Positions 8,951-18,931 of a stretch of 64,000 nt of DNA are shown here, piece after piece. The notes beneath the pieces were generated by a model, which saw only the letters and a list, made by a program, of their open reading frames with translations, did not search any database and was not told the origin of the DNA. This DNA is from Promethearchaeota archaeon (lineage in GTDB: Archaea > Asgardarchaeota > Lokiarchaeia > Helarchaeales > RDOG01). Both the position numbers and the translations under genes were made by a program. How positions within the stretch are numbered: the first letter of the stretch is position 1; each line of letters begins with the position of its first letter. The stretch covers positions 109,415 to 173,414 of the forward strand of contig RDOG01000006.1 of NCBI GenBank assembly GCA_011365055.1, in the 5' to 3' direction.

Positions 8951-9319
8951 TTACTTCATTTCTGCTAATTCTTTATATTCTTTTAATACCTCAAGTAATT
9001 CTATTTTTTTTTCTTCAGTTAATACTTCATCTGACTTATCAAAAATTAAATCTATCTCTTCGATGGTTTCAGGAAATTTATATTGTAAATTAACGATTTG
9101 AACAGCAAGTTTTTTCTTGATATTGAACTTATCCCCTGTGAGTATATTCAATAATTTTTGCGTATCTTCATTACTAAGCTTGGTAAACTTTAAAACATAA
9201 TCTAACGTTTTTCTTTGGATATAACCTAATTCGACTTCTGTCGCTTCTCTTTCTTTTAAAATATCTCTAACTTCTGTGAAAGTTAAAATTTTTTCCTCAG
9301 ATTCTTTTTTTTCTTCCAA
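8951..9319 (-). CDS. rpo4: DNA-directed RNA polymerase subunit F (Rpo4/RpoF)
   Basis: A 122-residue Rpb4-family subunit, which with Rpo7 forms the stalk of archaeal RNA polymerase. The sequence shows the helical HRDC-like fold typical of the family (TFTEVRDILKEREATEVELG followed by a repeat of alpha helices) and matches the family in length. The start is a TTG with GAGGG seven bases upstream; the nearby ATG is out of frame. The gene follows rpl21e by about 10 nt and precedes DUF655, the widespread archaeal order. Regulation is probably by shared transcription with the ribosomal gene. Confidence 0.9.
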   Translation of the reverse strand: MEEKKESEEKILTFTEVRDILKEREATEVELGYIQRKTLDYVLKFTKLSNEDTQKLLNILTGDKFNIKKKLAVQIVNLQYKFPETIEEIDLIFDKSDEVLTEEKKIELLEVLKEYKELAEMK

Positions 9320-9329
9320 ACATAAACCC

Positions 9330-9650
9330 TCAATTTTGGACTTTATTTATAGTTGATTTACTTAACCTCATATGTTCTTTACGCGTAATTAATGTTTTTT
9401 CTTTGTTACCATCTTTAATTTTAATCAAGTACGCCTGGCCTCTTGTATCAATAATCTTTCCTGTTCTACCATGAAACCGATAATGAGGCTGAGCTTTATG
9501 GATAGATGGATCAATTATTATATCTACCATATCTCCAACCGTATATTCTTGTAGAAATCTACCTAATGGTGCAAGTCCTCTATCTCTGACTCTTCTTTTT
9601 CTTAACCTGAATCTTGTGTGTCTAGATTTAAAACCGTGTGATTTTTTCAA
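9330..9650 (-). CDS. rpl21e: 50S ribosomal protein L21e
   Basis: A 106-residue protein that aligns over its whole length with archaeal L21e: basic N-terminus KSHGFKSRHTRFRL, the GRFLQEYTVGDMVDI segment, the HYRFHGRTGKI loop and RGQAYLI. It binds 23S rRNA in the large subunit. The start is TTG preceded by GGTGAAAT at good spacing. It is the first gene of the rpl21e-rpo4-DUF655 block, downstream of pus10. Confidence 0.97.
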   Translation of the reverse strand: MKKSHGFKSRHTRFRLRKRRVRDRGLAPLGRFLQEYTVGDMVDIIIDPSIHKAQPHYRFHGRTGKIIDTRGQAYLIKIKDGNKEKTLITRKEHMRLSKSTINKVQN

Positions 9651-9734
9651 GTAATTTCACCACTAATTAACCAAGTTATTATAATCAAACTTACTTGAAT
9701 TATTAAATTTTTTCTTTTTTTTTGAATGAAGTTT

Positions 9735-11072
9735 TTAGATTTCTTTTAGAATATTGATCACATCAAGTTCTATACAAGTAGCTTTATTATTAAGGATAGA
9801 ACTTACACTGGGAGTTGTTCTTCCATCATCACCCGAAATTAATTCTTTAATATAGGTACCTCCATCAGCGGTAACGATGAATTCGAATTGATTTTCTTTT
9901 ATTTTGCGGATTTTAACTTCAATAACTCTTTTTATTCGGATTTTATCAGCTCTTCTGTGTAAAACTCTTTGAGGAGTCTGTTGTTTAATCGTACAGTCCT
10001 TTAAAGTTGATTCTAAATCTTTAAGATATATTAAATCGAGATTTTTTTCTGTTTCTACTAGTGCTTTATAAGTCTTTAATGTAAATGGTGCAACTGCTTT
10101 AATTTTTCTTACCTCATCTTTATTTGAAAATCTTAAATTTGATACTTCGATTAGATCCTTTCCAAATTCATTTATTTTTTTTTCTAAATCATTTAAATTA
10201 AAGAATCGCTTCATGGGTTTTTTTATTTCAAGGATAAAATCTCTTCCATTCCCTAACATCAAAGCATCTATATCTTCCCTTCCAGAACCATGAAATTTAA
10301 AATCAGTTCCTTCACTTATTTTTAAAATTTCATGGCTGATTAACTCGGAAACAGACGTTTCATACCGTTTTCCTTGAAAGTTGCACTCTTCACAACCCTT
10401 TCCATAACATTTATTACAAGTCCATTTAGTTTGTGGTATTCCTCTGACTAATTTTTTATACAATCCACGAATAAAAATAGCATTAATGTTGATTTCAATA
10501 AATTCCTTTAAAGGATCAATTAAAATTAATATGTTTGGATGATCAAAAATTACTTCTTTGTCATTTAAACCTGAAAAAATAAGTTTGCCTATTTCTCTAT
10601 TTAATTCTGCTCGCAAAGCTTCACCATGCACAATAGAGCATTGAGATCTAAATGAATCTTCTCTTTCAATCATCCAATTAGGAATTAAAGATCCTACCAA
10701 AAAACTCTCAAATTCAATTTTTTGTAATTTTCCTATAGCTAAATCAGCTAATAAATGTAATTTAGTGAAGATGTTATCACATAAAAAACAAGTTTCTGAA
10801 ATTTTCAAATTTCTTAACCCAAGACTTTTTAAAACTTCAATTGCAGGTTTAAACATTCCTTTTTCAGCAAGAATTTTTAAAACATCCAACGCCTCATCGC
10901 TTTTGATAACTTGATAATTCTCAAATTCATTTAATAGGATACTAGTTTTTAAGGAGAATCCCCTTTCTTCATTAGTTAAATTCTTACCTAATAGTCCAAA
11001 TTGTCGACCTAAACAATGATCACATAAGGAATATTTTCTTAGAACCTCTATAGCTTTTCCATTTACATTCAT
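9735..11072 (-). CDS. pus10: tRNA pseudouridine(54/55) synthase Pus10
   Basis: A 445-residue Pus10. The N-terminal THUMP-like half carries zinc-binding cysteines (LCDHCLGRQFGLLG and later CFLCDN, CNKCYGKGCEEC). The C-terminal catalytic half contains HGSGREDIDALMLGNGRDF, which holds the catalytic aspartate, and HRRADKIRIKRV. Pus10 makes pseudouridine at positions 54 and 55 of the T-loop in archaeal tRNAs, replacing bacterial TruB there. Length is typical. It lies 84 nt upstream of rpl21e on the same strand and is divergent from the longin-like gene. Confidence 0.95.
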   Translation of the reverse strand: MNVNGKAIEVLRKYSLCDHCLGRQFGLLGKNLTNEERGFSLKTSILLNEFENYQVIKSDEALDVLKILAEKGMFKPAIEVLKSLGLRNLKISETCFLCDNIFTKLHLLADLAIGKLQKIEFESFLVGSLIPNWMIEREDSFRSQCSIVHGEALRAELNREIGKLIFSGLNDKEVIFDHPNILILIDPLKEFIEININAIFIRGLYKKLVRGIPQTKWTCNKCYGKGCEECNFQGKRYETSVSELISHEILKISEGTDFKFHGSGREDIDALMLGNGRDFILEIKKPMKRFFNLNDLEKKINEFGKDLIEVSNLRFSNKDEVRKIKAVAPFTLKTYKALVETEKNLDLIYLKDLESTLKDCTIKQQTPQRVLHRRADKIRIKRVIEVKIRKIKENQFEFIVTADGGTYIKELISGDDGRTTPSVSSILNNKATCIELDVINILKEI

Positions 11073-11251
11073 TTTTAATAAATCACTGTAATAATTTTTC
11101 TTTATTTTTAAGAAATTAACCTTTTTTAACCCATAACAACCTAAAATTTAAAAATTTCGTACAATTTTGCTTGAAATCAATAATATTTTGTTTTTTTTCT
11201 CTAGTATGATTGTAAAATGAAATTAATTTAAGCAATGAAATATTATTTAGT

Positions 11252-11995
11252 ATGATGATCGATAAATTCTTTTTGATTTTTCTAATCACTTTATATTCGA
11301 TTATAAATATCAATATTCTTTTTAAGGGAAGAAAAGAAAGAAAATTTTCTGAAAAAGTTTTAAAAGAAAAGATAATAGATTTAAATAATTTAAAACACGT
11401 GTTAGTTCTCCAAAACGGTTCTGGATTAAAATTATTTTCTCAATCTTTTTGCTCTCAAGAATTTTACTCAGATATCTTAAGTGGATTAATAGAAGCTATC
11501 ACGATGATGGGAGAAAAGATATCTGGAGAAAAATTACGAAGATTAACGTATGAAAATCATCAAGTAATAATTTTTGACGGAAAACACGTGAAAGGAATCT
11601 GTGTTTTAAGTGATGTCCCAGTTTCAAATTTTTTAATTGATGCTTTAACCGTTTTTATAAAAAAATTTGAAGGAAGGTATGCAGGTACTTTAATGGATTG
11701 GAGAGGAACAGTAAATATTTTTAATTCCGCAATAGATCTTTTAGATGAAGCTTTCTCAACTTATTTACTTTATCCAATATCTTTAATGTGGAATGGAAAT
11801 GAAGAAAATTTATCAAAAACTGAGCTATTCATCCTCAAATGTTCTAAAAAATTATCAGAGGCTTATAAATCTTACACAATACCAAATTTAGTAGATGAGG
11901 TCAAAAAAAATTTAAAAAAATCTGATGTAGAGTTATTAAATATCGTTAATGAATTACTAGAAAGAGGATATTTTATACCAACAACGTGCATTTAG
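11252..11995 (+). CDS. Longin/roadblock-like domain protein with N-terminal hydrophobic segment
   Basis: A 247-residue protein. Residues 5-25 are hydrophobic and could be a membrane anchor. Residues about 48-150 read like the small longin/roadblock-type domain common in Asgard genomes (VLVLQNGSGLKLFSQSF, SDILSGLIEAITMMGEKI). The C-terminus ends in a helical winged-helix-like stretch (LLNIVNELLERGYFI). Such domains usually bind small GTPases or form dimers; the partner here is unknown. It ends 1 nt before ksgA. A second longin-like protein is at 55535-55927. The domain call is from pattern recognition and needs a profile search. Confidence 0.55.
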   Translation: MMIDKFFLIFLITLYSIININILFKGRKERKFSEKVLKEKIIDLNNLKHVLVLQNGSGLKLFSQSFCSQEFYSDILSGLIEAITMMGEKISGEKLRRLTYENHQVIIFDGKHVKGICVLSDVPVSNFLIDALTVFIKKFEGRYAGTLMDWRGTVNIFNSAIDLLDEAFSTYLLYPISLMWNGNEENLSKTELFILKCSKKLSEAYKSYTIPNLVDEVKKNLKKSDVELLNIVNELLERGYFIPTTCI

Positions 11996-11996
11996 C

Positions 11997-12878
11997 ATGG
12001 AGATAGCGTATTTCTTGACTGATTTAAAGACTGAAACTTTAGATATTTTAAAAAAGTATAATTTAACTCCTAAAAAATATTTTTCACAGAATTTTGTTAT
12101 TAACTCAGCCCTTAATAACTTACATATTAAAAACCTTGATTTGAAAGATGATGATGAAATCATAGAAATAGGCGGAGGGTTAGGATTTTTAACAAAAGAT
12201 ATAGCTGAAAAAGTCAGTAAGATTATTACGCTTGAAATTGATATAAACATGGCAAAAATTTTAAGAACTAGGCTAAAAGATTATTCGAATGTTGAAATTA
12301 TTGAAATAGATGCATTAAAAATAGATTCTAACTTGTTTGAAAATAGAAAAATAGTTTCAAATACACCATATTCAATATCTTCTGTTTTATTATTTAAAAT
12401 TTTAGAAGCACGTAATTATATTTGTTCCTCCTTAAGTTTTCAAAAAGAATTTGCAGAAAGATTAATTGCCCAACCAAATACCTCTAAATATGGAAAAATT
12501 TCATTGACTTCAAAAATCTTTAGTAAGATAGAATTGGTAGATTACATTCCTAAAAATTACTTTTATCCAATACCCAAGGTAGATTCAGCAGTTGTAAAGA
12601 TCTTGCCACGTTCAGAGATTGAATGTGATAATTTGACCTTCTTATTAAAATTTATCAGAGAAATTTTTAATTATAGAAATAAAATTTTGAAAAATGGAGT
12701 AAGATATTTTTTAAAGAAAGAAAATATTTCATTAGATATGAATAAATTAGAAGCGGATAACTCTCTAATTTTAGAACGAAAAATTTTAACTTTATCATTA
12801 GAAGAAATAATTCTCTTTACAAAAGAATTGAGAAAAATAAATAATTTTGGTCAATATTTTGAAGGAATTAAGTTATAA
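11997..12878 (+). CDS. rsmA: 16S rRNA dimethyladenosine transferase KsgA/RsmA
   Basis: A 293-residue KsgA/Dim1 methyltransferase that dimethylates two adjacent adenosines in helix 45 of 16S rRNA. The order KKYFSQNFVINS, the SAM-binding motif EIGGGLGFLT, the acidic motif LEID and the catalytic NxPY motif (SNTPYSISS, where most members have NLPY) are all present, followed by the helical RNA-binding end. The gene overlaps hemK by 32 nt, suggesting coupled translation. This is part of the conserved archaeal block with DUF655 and Rpo4, although here on the opposite strand. Confidence 0.94.
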   Translation: MEIAYFLTDLKTETLDILKKYNLTPKKYFSQNFVINSALNNLHIKNLDLKDDDEIIEIGGGLGFLTKDIAEKVSKIITLEIDINMAKILRTRLKDYSNVEIIEIDALKIDSNLFENRKIVSNTPYSISSVLLFKILEARNYICSSLSFQKEFAERLIAQPNTSKYGKISLTSKIFSKIELVDYIPKNYFYPIPKVDSAVVKILPRSEIECDNLTFLLKFIREIFNYRNKILKNGVRYFLKKENISLDMNKLEADNSLILERKILTLSLEEIILFTKELRKINNFGQYFEGIKL

Positions 12879-13461
12879 AAATTTAAAGTATATTATATGT
12901 GAAGGAGTATATGAACCATCAGACGATACTTTTCTTTTAATAGATAATTTAATGGTCAATGATGGTGATTTTGTTTTAGAAATAGGAACTGGAACTGGTT
13001 TAGTTGCAATGATTGCTTCACAACAAGCTAAAAAAATAATTGCCACTGATGTATCTTCTCTTGCTTTGAAATGTGCTTCACAAAATATAAAATTAAATGA
13101 TCTTACTTCAAAAATTGAACTTAGAGAAGGTCAATTATTTGAACCGATACATCCAAATGAACGATTCGATGTCATACTTATCAACCCTCCTTACTTACCT
13201 GCTGATTCATTAGAAATTGATGATACTTTAACACAAAGCTGGAGTTCTGGTAAAGATGGTAGAACGATTATAGATGAATTTCTACAATATTTTGATAATT
13301 ATTTGAAGAAACATGGTAGAGTCCAGTTAATTCAATCATCACTATCAATGCCTGAAGAAACGATAAGAGCAATAAATAAAAAAGGAATGAAAATCGAAAA
13401 AATTTCTGAAAAAAATTTTTTTTATGAGAAAATAATACTCTTTTTAATCAAAAATGATTAA
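12847..13461 (+). CDS. HemK/PrmC-like protein N5-glutamine methyltransferase
   Basis: A 204-residue class I methyltransferase with EPSDDTFLLIDNL, the SAM motif EIGTGTGLVAM and the substrate motif NPPYLP. In archaea this HemK2/Mtq2-type enzyme methylates the GGQ glutamine of release factor aRF1 with a Trm112 partner; targets beyond that are possible. No ATG is in frame near the N-terminus, so translation starts at TTG (12847 or 12859) inside the end of ksgA. It is convergent with the subtilase gene, overlapping by 4 nt. Confidence 0.87.
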   Translation: MVNILKELSYKNLKYIICEGVYEPSDDTFLLIDNLMVNDGDFVLEIGTGTGLVAMIASQQAKKIIATDVSSLALKCASQNIKLNDLTSKIELREGQLFEPIHPNERFDVILINPPYLPADSLEIDDTLTQSWSSGKDGRTIIDEFLQYFDNYLKKHGRVQLIQSSLSMPEETIRAINKKGMKIEKISEKNFFYEKIILFLIKND

Positions 13462-15785
13462 TTTTTTTTAGATTTAACTAATAATTTTTTAGCTCTTCTA
13501 TCCCGAACGTAATCTACTGCAATTAATATACCCAAAACGATTATTATGGGAGGAATGATGTCATAGATAAATGCATGAATAGTAACTTCGAAATTTCTTG
13601 TTAAATATGATTGTGGTACCTTATCATCATAAATTAAAATTTGAAATTGAATTGTTATTCCAGAAATTAGTGTATTAATGAGATAATTTGAGGAAATCAA
13701 GTTAATCAAAGGTTCAGTATTATAAGTTAAGTATTGATTTGAAATTTTTGTCATCTCAACTATTGAATTGCCGAATTTTAATGTACCATTTAGAATACTT
13801 GTGTTCCCTGTGGCAGTTACTATTAATGAGACTCTTTCATTCATATTATAAGGTGCATTAGGAAGGAATAAGGAGAGAAAATTATTATAAAAGAAATAAT
13901 CCGTGTTTAAATCAACTTGTGGTGTATAAGCTAAATTCACGAAAAAATCTAAATTGGTTTGAGTTAAATTATGAGAAGAAACCAATCCATAATATTCCTC
14001 ACCAGCGTATTGTAGATCACCTTCCACCACGATTTTCAAGAAGTAAAAATCTGATGATGATGGGGTATAATTTAACTGTTCAATATTATTTTTTACATCT
14101 GAAGAATTAGCAATAACTGCACCACTTCTATTTAAGAGATATAAATTTATATCATTAGGGATTCCATTTCCATAATAATACACGTAAGGAGCATTATATG
14201 AAGCATGACGATTCCAAACAAATGTTAAATTAAATGGAATACCTGCTTCTAAGCTTACATTATAGTAATAGGGAATTCGATAAGCCACATAATATGATGA
14301 TAAAGATGCACCATATAAAAAGCCATAATTCGTAAAATTTTGAACGTTAGGAAGTGAAATATAGCCAAATCCAGTATTATCGTCAATTCCATCAGTTCCG
14401 GGTCCGGATCCAGATTCTTTCCAATCAACTGCTGTATGAATTAATAGAGATTTCACAACTAATGGGTAAAACTCTTTATCGATATTTTCTTTTTCATTTA
14501 AATATTGTTCGATCACTGCAGCTGCACCGCTTACATGAGGAGTTGAAAAACTAGTCCCAGATTGCGTTCCCCAATCTGAATCAGTATTTTTTGTAGAAGT
14601 AATGGATGTACCAGGTGCCACAACTTCTGGTTTAATCCTTCCATCACTTGTTGGACCATAGGAACTATACGATGTATCGCATTCATCATCAGTTCTTGGA
14701 ATGGTACCCTTATTATTTATTGCTCCAACGGCAATACAATTGTAACTATCCGCAGGTAAATTAATGAGTTGATCTCCCCCTATCCGATTCCCTGCCGCAT
14801 TAATCCATAATACATCGTAGGTAGAAGTAATTGCATCTACAAAAAAGGATAAGGAACTTTGCCCATCATTGGGTAACCCAGCCTCACTAGTCGTTATTCC
14901 TCCACTGAAATTTATTATATCTGGTTTAGGATCAGCTTGAGTTACTGCCCATTCTGCACCCGCCATTAAATAAGAAGAATCACCTGATCCCGTACTATCA
15001 AAAACTTTGACGATCACCAAACTAGCGTTTGGGGCGACACCAGTATAAGTAGAATGATTACTATTGATGATTCCTGCACACATTGAGCCATGATAATTAG
15101 AATAATCATCATCAACTACATTATTTGTTCCAGTAAATGCGTTATATCGATCAACGATCCTTCCTTTTAAGGCATTATGATTTTCATTTATTCCCGTATC
15201 GCAGATTGCCACAACGATACCTGTACCATCGTAACTCGAGTTCCATGCAGTTAAGGGAGAATCTTGTTCAATAGCAGGCACACTATCACTAATACTTGCT
15301 TTTAATTTATAATCATATTCAATTCTTGCAATTTCATTTAAATCTAATAAATTTTTAATTGTTTTAATTGTAAGATTAGCTGAAATAGCATTAATTACAG
15401 AATAAGTGTGTTTAATTACTTCATTTTCTTTGTTAATTAATTTAATTATTTCATTTTGAGATTTTGCTATTTGATTTTTAGAAATAAGAGTTATTTCATC
15501 TCTATCTGTTATTAAAGGATCGATTCGAGGTTGATCAGAAAGCACTATTATTACGGGTATGATATTGTTTTCGGCACCTGTTTCTAATAGACATTCAATT
15601 TTAGCGTCAAATTTAGATTCAAATTTGACGAAATTTAGCTGATTTTCCTCTCCAATATTCAGATCTTTAATCTCGAGTTTATAAGTATTAAATGAGTTAG
15701 AAGATTCAAATATCATTATTATTTGTAATACAAACAAGGCAAAAAATAAAATCAAAATGAGATATCGAAGCTTCTTCCTTTTCAT
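13458..15785 (-). CDS. Secreted subtilisin-like protease with propeptide and C-terminal anchor
   Basis: A 775-residue S8 peptidase. Residues 7-27 are a hydrophobic signal. Residues about 75-160 look like an I9-type inhibitory propeptide (IIPVIIVLSDQP). The catalytic domain has Asp196 (VVAICDTGI), His232 (NYHGSMCAG), Asn333 (NAAGN) and Ser412 (QSGTSFSTPHVSG). A beta-rich C-terminal region of about 270 residues follows, then a transmembrane segment near 740-760 and a basic tail. This is a complete, cell-surface-anchored protease, larger than the one at 279-1433. Substrate is unknown. Confidence 0.94.
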   Translation of the reverse strand: MKRKKLRYLILILFFALFVLQIIMIFESSNSFNTYKLEIKDLNIGEENQLNFVKFESKFDAKIECLLETGAENNIIPVIIVLSDQPRIDPLITDRDEITLISKNQIAKSQNEIIKLINKENEVIKHTYSVINAISANLTIKTIKNLLDLNEIARIEYDYKLKASISDSVPAIEQDSPLTAWNSSYDGTGIVVAICDTGINENHNALKGRIVDRYNAFTGTNNVVDDDYSNYHGSMCAGIINSNHSTYTGVAPNASLVIVKVFDSTGSGDSSYLMAGAEWAVTQADPKPDIINFSGGITTSEAGLPNDGQSSLSFFVDAITSTYDVLWINAAGNRIGGDQLINLPADSYNCIAVGAINNKGTIPRTDDECDTSYSSYGPTSDGRIKPEVVAPGTSITSTKNTDSDWGTQSGTSFSTPHVSGAAAVIEQYLNEKENIDKEFYPLVVKSLLIHTAVDWKESGSGPGTDGIDDNTGFGYISLPNVQNFTNYGFLYGASLSSYYVAYRIPYYYNVSLEAGIPFNLTFVWNRHASYNAPYVYYYGNGIPNDINLYLLNRSGAVIANSSDVKNNIEQLNYTPSSSDFYFLKIVVEGDLQYAGEEYYGLVSSHNLTQTNLDFFVNLAYTPQVDLNTDYFFYNNFLSLFLPNAPYNMNERVSLIVTATGNTSILNGTLKFGNSIVEMTKISNQYLTYNTEPLINLISSNYLINTLISGITIQFQILIYDDKVPQSYLTRNFEVTIHAFIYDIIPPIIIVLGILIAVDYVRDRRAKKLLVKSKKN

Positions 15786-15840
15786 ATTATAATCAATTCA
15801 AAAATTTCTATAAATGTCTAATCTAATTTATAAAATAAGT

Positions 15841-16203
15841 CTACTTCATAACTTGCTCAACCATCTTGGTTAATCGATTAGGATCAGCACCAACTAAGTG
15901 ATCAAATTCGTTTCCATCTTTATCAAAGACAATAAGATAAGGAATTGCATTATAGTCATAGGGTATCGCCATCGCCATGAAAACAGCATTACCTTCTTCA
16001 GTATCTACATCAATCTGCAACACGTTTAATTTTCCCTCATATATTGCCTCTAAATTATGAACTGTTGGGGCAATAGCATGACAGGGTCCGCACCAATTAG
16101 CCCAAAGGTCTATTAATGTTGGCTTTCCCTTTAAGGTCTTCTTCATTTTTTCTTCAACAACGTCAATTTTAAGCAATTTTTCTTTTTTTGACAAGATCAT
16201 CAT
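15841..16203 (-). CDS. Thioredoxin
   Basis: A 120-residue thioredoxin-fold protein with the redox motif WCGPC (Cys38 and Cys41) in LWANWCGPCHAIAPT and the cis-proline segment NAIPYLIVF. There is no signal peptide, so it acts in the cytoplasm reducing protein disulfides. The start is one of two tandem ATGs. It lies between a subtilase gene, on the same strand downstream, and the divergent trmJ gene. Confidence 0.93.
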   Translation of the reverse strand: MMILSKKEKLLKIDVVEEKMKKTLKGKPTLIDLWANWCGPCHAIAPTVHNLEAIYEGKLNVLQIDVDTEEGNAVFMAMAIPYDYNAIPYLIVFDKDGNEFDHLVGADPNRLTKMVEQVMK

Positions 16204-16273
16204 CTCTTTTTATTTGAAAATTAATATGTAATTTTGAATAAAATTATTTTGATTAAAAAATAGGGTGTTTTAT

Positions 16274-17020
16274 TTGAGTATAATTGACGTTATCCTTGTT
16301 GATCCAAAAATATCAGGAAATGTTGGAGCTATCGCTCGTCTAATAAAAAATTTTGAATTCAATAATTTAATTATAATCAATCCTAATGGATCAAACTTGA
16401 TAAATGATGAATCCATTTCAAGAGCTAAACATGGAGTCATGGTCTTAAAAAACGCTTTAATATTTGATTCGATAGAAGATCTTTTAAACAAATTGAAATT
16501 AGATTTTTTGATAGGCACCACTGCTCAGCCAGGAGGTTCATATAATCCATTAAGATTAACCATATCACCTAAAGAAATGATTAAAAATCTTGATATTAAT
16601 GCAAAAATCGGCATTTTATTTGGAAGAGAGGATTCGGGTCTAACAAATGATGAATTAGATTTTTGTGATTTTATAGTCTCAATACCTGCAGGAGCATACT
16701 CAACTTTAAATATCTCACATGCAGTCGGAATCATATTATATGAGATTTTCACTTGGAAAAACTCGCTCGGAAAAAATATAATTTTTAGGGAAGCTAATGT
16801 GCATCATAAAAATAATTTATTTATCAAATTTGACAACATCTTAAATTTTTTGCACTCTAAAAATAAGAAATTTGGAAAGCGTCAAGTATTGGATACTAAG
16901 CGAATTTTTAGGAATTTAATAGGAAGAGCTTTTGTTTCAGAACGAGAAGCAAATACATTGGGAAGAATTTTTCGATATATTGATGAAAGTTTACAAGGCA
17001 TTTGGAAAGAACGAACTTAA
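16274..17020 (+). CDS. trmJ: tRNA (cytidine/uridine-2'-O)-methyltransferase, TrmJ-like SPOUT enzyme
   Basis: About 248 residues. The SPOUT (SpoU/TrmH) motifs are NVGAIARLIKNF at the N-terminus, GILFGREDSGLT and IPAGAYSTLNISHAVGIILYE. TrmJ methylates the 2'-hydroxyl of position 32 in tRNA anticodon loops. A frame opens at GTG 16265, but AGGGTG at 16262-16267 looks like the ribosome-binding site, so I choose TTG 16274. A C-terminal extension of about 80 residues resembles the TrmJ dimer extension. It overlaps the convergent cysteine-cluster gene by 4 nt. Confidence 0.88.
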   Translation: MSIIDVILVDPKISGNVGAIARLIKNFEFNNLIIINPNGSNLINDESISRAKHGVMVLKNALIFDSIEDLLNKLKLDFLIGTTAQPGGSYNPLRLTISPKEMIKNLDINAKIGILFGREDSGLTNDELDFCDFIVSIPAGAYSTLNISHAVGIILYEIFTWKNSLGKNIIFREANVHHKNNLFIKFDNILNFLHSKNKKFGKRQVLDTKRIFRNLIGRAFVSEREANTLGRIFRYIDESLQGIWKERT

Positions 17021-17628
17021 TCTTTTAAATTTATTAGATATTCATAAAAAGCTTCTTCATGATAATCTTCACGTTGATTAAAAATGACACTAACATTCCA
17101 TGCACTAACCACTTTTTCAAATTTCACGTCTTCTCTTGTGGTGTTATATACTTCTTGTTTTAATTTTTCAAAATCAAAAAGTTTTCCTTCAGTTTTACCT
17201 TTACAATAATCAGTATCGGGATTTAATTCAAATACTACTTCTTTGCTTTCGGGGTTTGAATAATCTTCATCATCATCTACAAATTCATAAGTGAAGGGAA
17301 AAAAACGACATACTAATGGTCTAACAGGATAGATTGAGCAACCAACTCCATCAAAAAATTGGCAATAATCTTCTCCTTGTATCACCATAACTAAATTATC
17401 GTTCGCATAGTTGGAAAGCAAGATTTTTGGAACATCATCATAAGTATCTAACACTTCATCATCGGGTTCGATGAATTCTACAATCTCTGAAATATTCTCA
17501 ATATTAATTTCTTTACCCAAATGTCTTAAAATTCGATAAAGATCGGTATGAGTGATAGGAATACAGTATTTACTGCAACATTCTCCACATTGTTGGCATT
17601 TAAAGACGTGATTGAATATTTTTGTCAT
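17017..17628 (-). CDS. YkgJ-type cysteine-cluster protein
   Basis: A 203-residue protein with the family opening FKCQQCGECCSKYC and the second element GCSIYPVRPLVCRFFPFTY. These cysteines probably hold a zinc ion or an iron-sulfur cluster. The middle part is acidic. No catalytic role is established for the family. It is convergent with trmJ and divergent from the HD protein. Confidence 0.83.
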   Translation of the reverse strand: MTKIFNHVFKCQQCGECCSKYCIPITHTDLYRILRHLGKEINIENISEIVEFIEPDDEVLDTYDDVPKILLSNYANDNLVMVIQGEDYCQFFDGVGCSIYPVRPLVCRFFPFTYEFVDDDEDYSNPESKEVVFELNPDTDYCKGKTEGKLFDFEKLKQEVYNTTREDVKFEKVVSAWNVSVIFNQREDYHEEAFYEYLINLKD

Positions 17629-17725
17629 TTAAAAAAATAAAAAAATAGATAATAGTTAAATCTTTTTATGAGTGATTATCAAAAATACGTGAGAATTAAA
17701 TTGAATTTTAAGAAAGGAATCAACC

Positions 17726-18898
17726 TTGAACTTCATTGATGAGATCATAAAAGAATTAGATGAATTAGAAAGGAAAAATCTTTCAGAGAATGCAACGCCA
17801 AATTCGGCAGGTATTAGAAGAAGAAAAGAAAATGAACTTGATATTCGCCCCGCATTTCTACGCGATGCAGATAGAATTTTACATTCATTTGCTTTTTCTA
17901 GATATATTGATAAAACTCAAGTTTTTTACAACATTAAAAAAGATTTCATTTCTCATCGAGTATTACATGTACAATGGGTCTCTAAAATCTCGAGGTTTTG
18001 TGCGAGAGTCTTATCTTTAAATGAGGATCTGGTTGAGGCAATTTCACTAGGCCATGATATAGGTCACCCACCTAGATCTCATGTTGGAGAAGAAATATTA
18101 ACTAATATATGTCTTAAACACGATATTGGACAATTCCATCATAACGGAAATAGTATTAGATTTCTTGACAAATTAGAAAAACGAGATTTTTCAGATAAAA
18201 AGGCAATAGGTCTAAACTTGACTTTACAAGTGATGGATGGTATTCTTTGTCATGATGGAGAAAGACATGAAAAAAAAATTATTCCTGATAAAAATAAAGA
18301 TTTTTATAAATTTGATTCGCAATTAAATGATTTATTTGGTGGAAAGAGACCTAAATTGATACCAATGACCTTGGAAGGATGTTTAGTTCGATTCGTAGAT
18401 TCAATTGCGTATGTAGGGAGGGATTTTGAAGATGCGATCTACCTTAATATCATAAATAGGAATGATCTCCCAAACACTGTAATAAATAAATTAGGGACAA
18501 CTAATAGAGAAATAATTCATAATTTAGTTATGGATTTAATAAAAAATAGTAAAAATCAAAATTATATTTCTTATAGCAACGAAATTGCTAATGCTCTTGC
18601 TGAATTTAAAAACTTTAATTATGAAAATATATATAATAATCCAATTAATACTGAAGATAGAGAACAGTTTGAGAAAAAAATGTCATATATTTTTGATTAT
18701 TTTATTAAAAATATCAAAAATAATGAAAGAAATTCTAAAATATTCACTGATCACGTGAATTTAATAGGAAATGATTATTTAATAACGAATAATCCTGCAG
18801 TAATTGTTAGAGATTACATTTCTGGTATGACAGATGCATATTTTTTAAAAATAGCAAATCAGGTTTTAAAAAAACCAAATTTAAATTCTATGAAATGA
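17726..18898 (+). CDS. dNTPase-like HD-domain phosphohydrolase
   Basis: A 390-residue HD protein similar to dGTP triphosphohydrolases. It has RPAFLRDADRILHSFAFSR, the metal-binding histidine in SHRVLHVQW, the HD pair in ISLGHDIGHPP and the distal aspartate in VRFVDSIAYVGRD. These enzymes cleave dNTPs to deoxynucleosides and triphosphate and may be allosteric. The start is TTG after AAGAAAGGAATC. The last 120 residues are helical and less conserved. It is followed 33 nt later by a tiny zinc protein gene. Confidence 0.87.
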   Translation: MNFIDEIIKELDELERKNLSENATPNSAGIRRRKENELDIRPAFLRDADRILHSFAFSRYIDKTQVFYNIKKDFISHRVLHVQWVSKISRFCARVLSLNEDLVEAISLGHDIGHPPRSHVGEEILTNICLKHDIGQFHHNGNSIRFLDKLEKRDFSDKKAIGLNLTLQVMDGILCHDGERHEKKIIPDKNKDFYKFDSQLNDLFGGKRPKLIPMTLEGCLVRFVDSIAYVGRDFEDAIYLNIINRNDLPNTVINKLGTTNREIIHNLVMDLIKNSKNQNYISYSNEIANALAEFKNFNYENIYNNPINTEDREQFEKKMSYIFDYFIKNIKNNERNSKIFTDHVNLIGNDYLITNNPAVIVRDYISGMTDAYFLKIANQVLKKPNLNSMK

Positions 18899-18931
18899 AA
18901 TAATAAACATCCACTTTAGGAGTTAATTAAT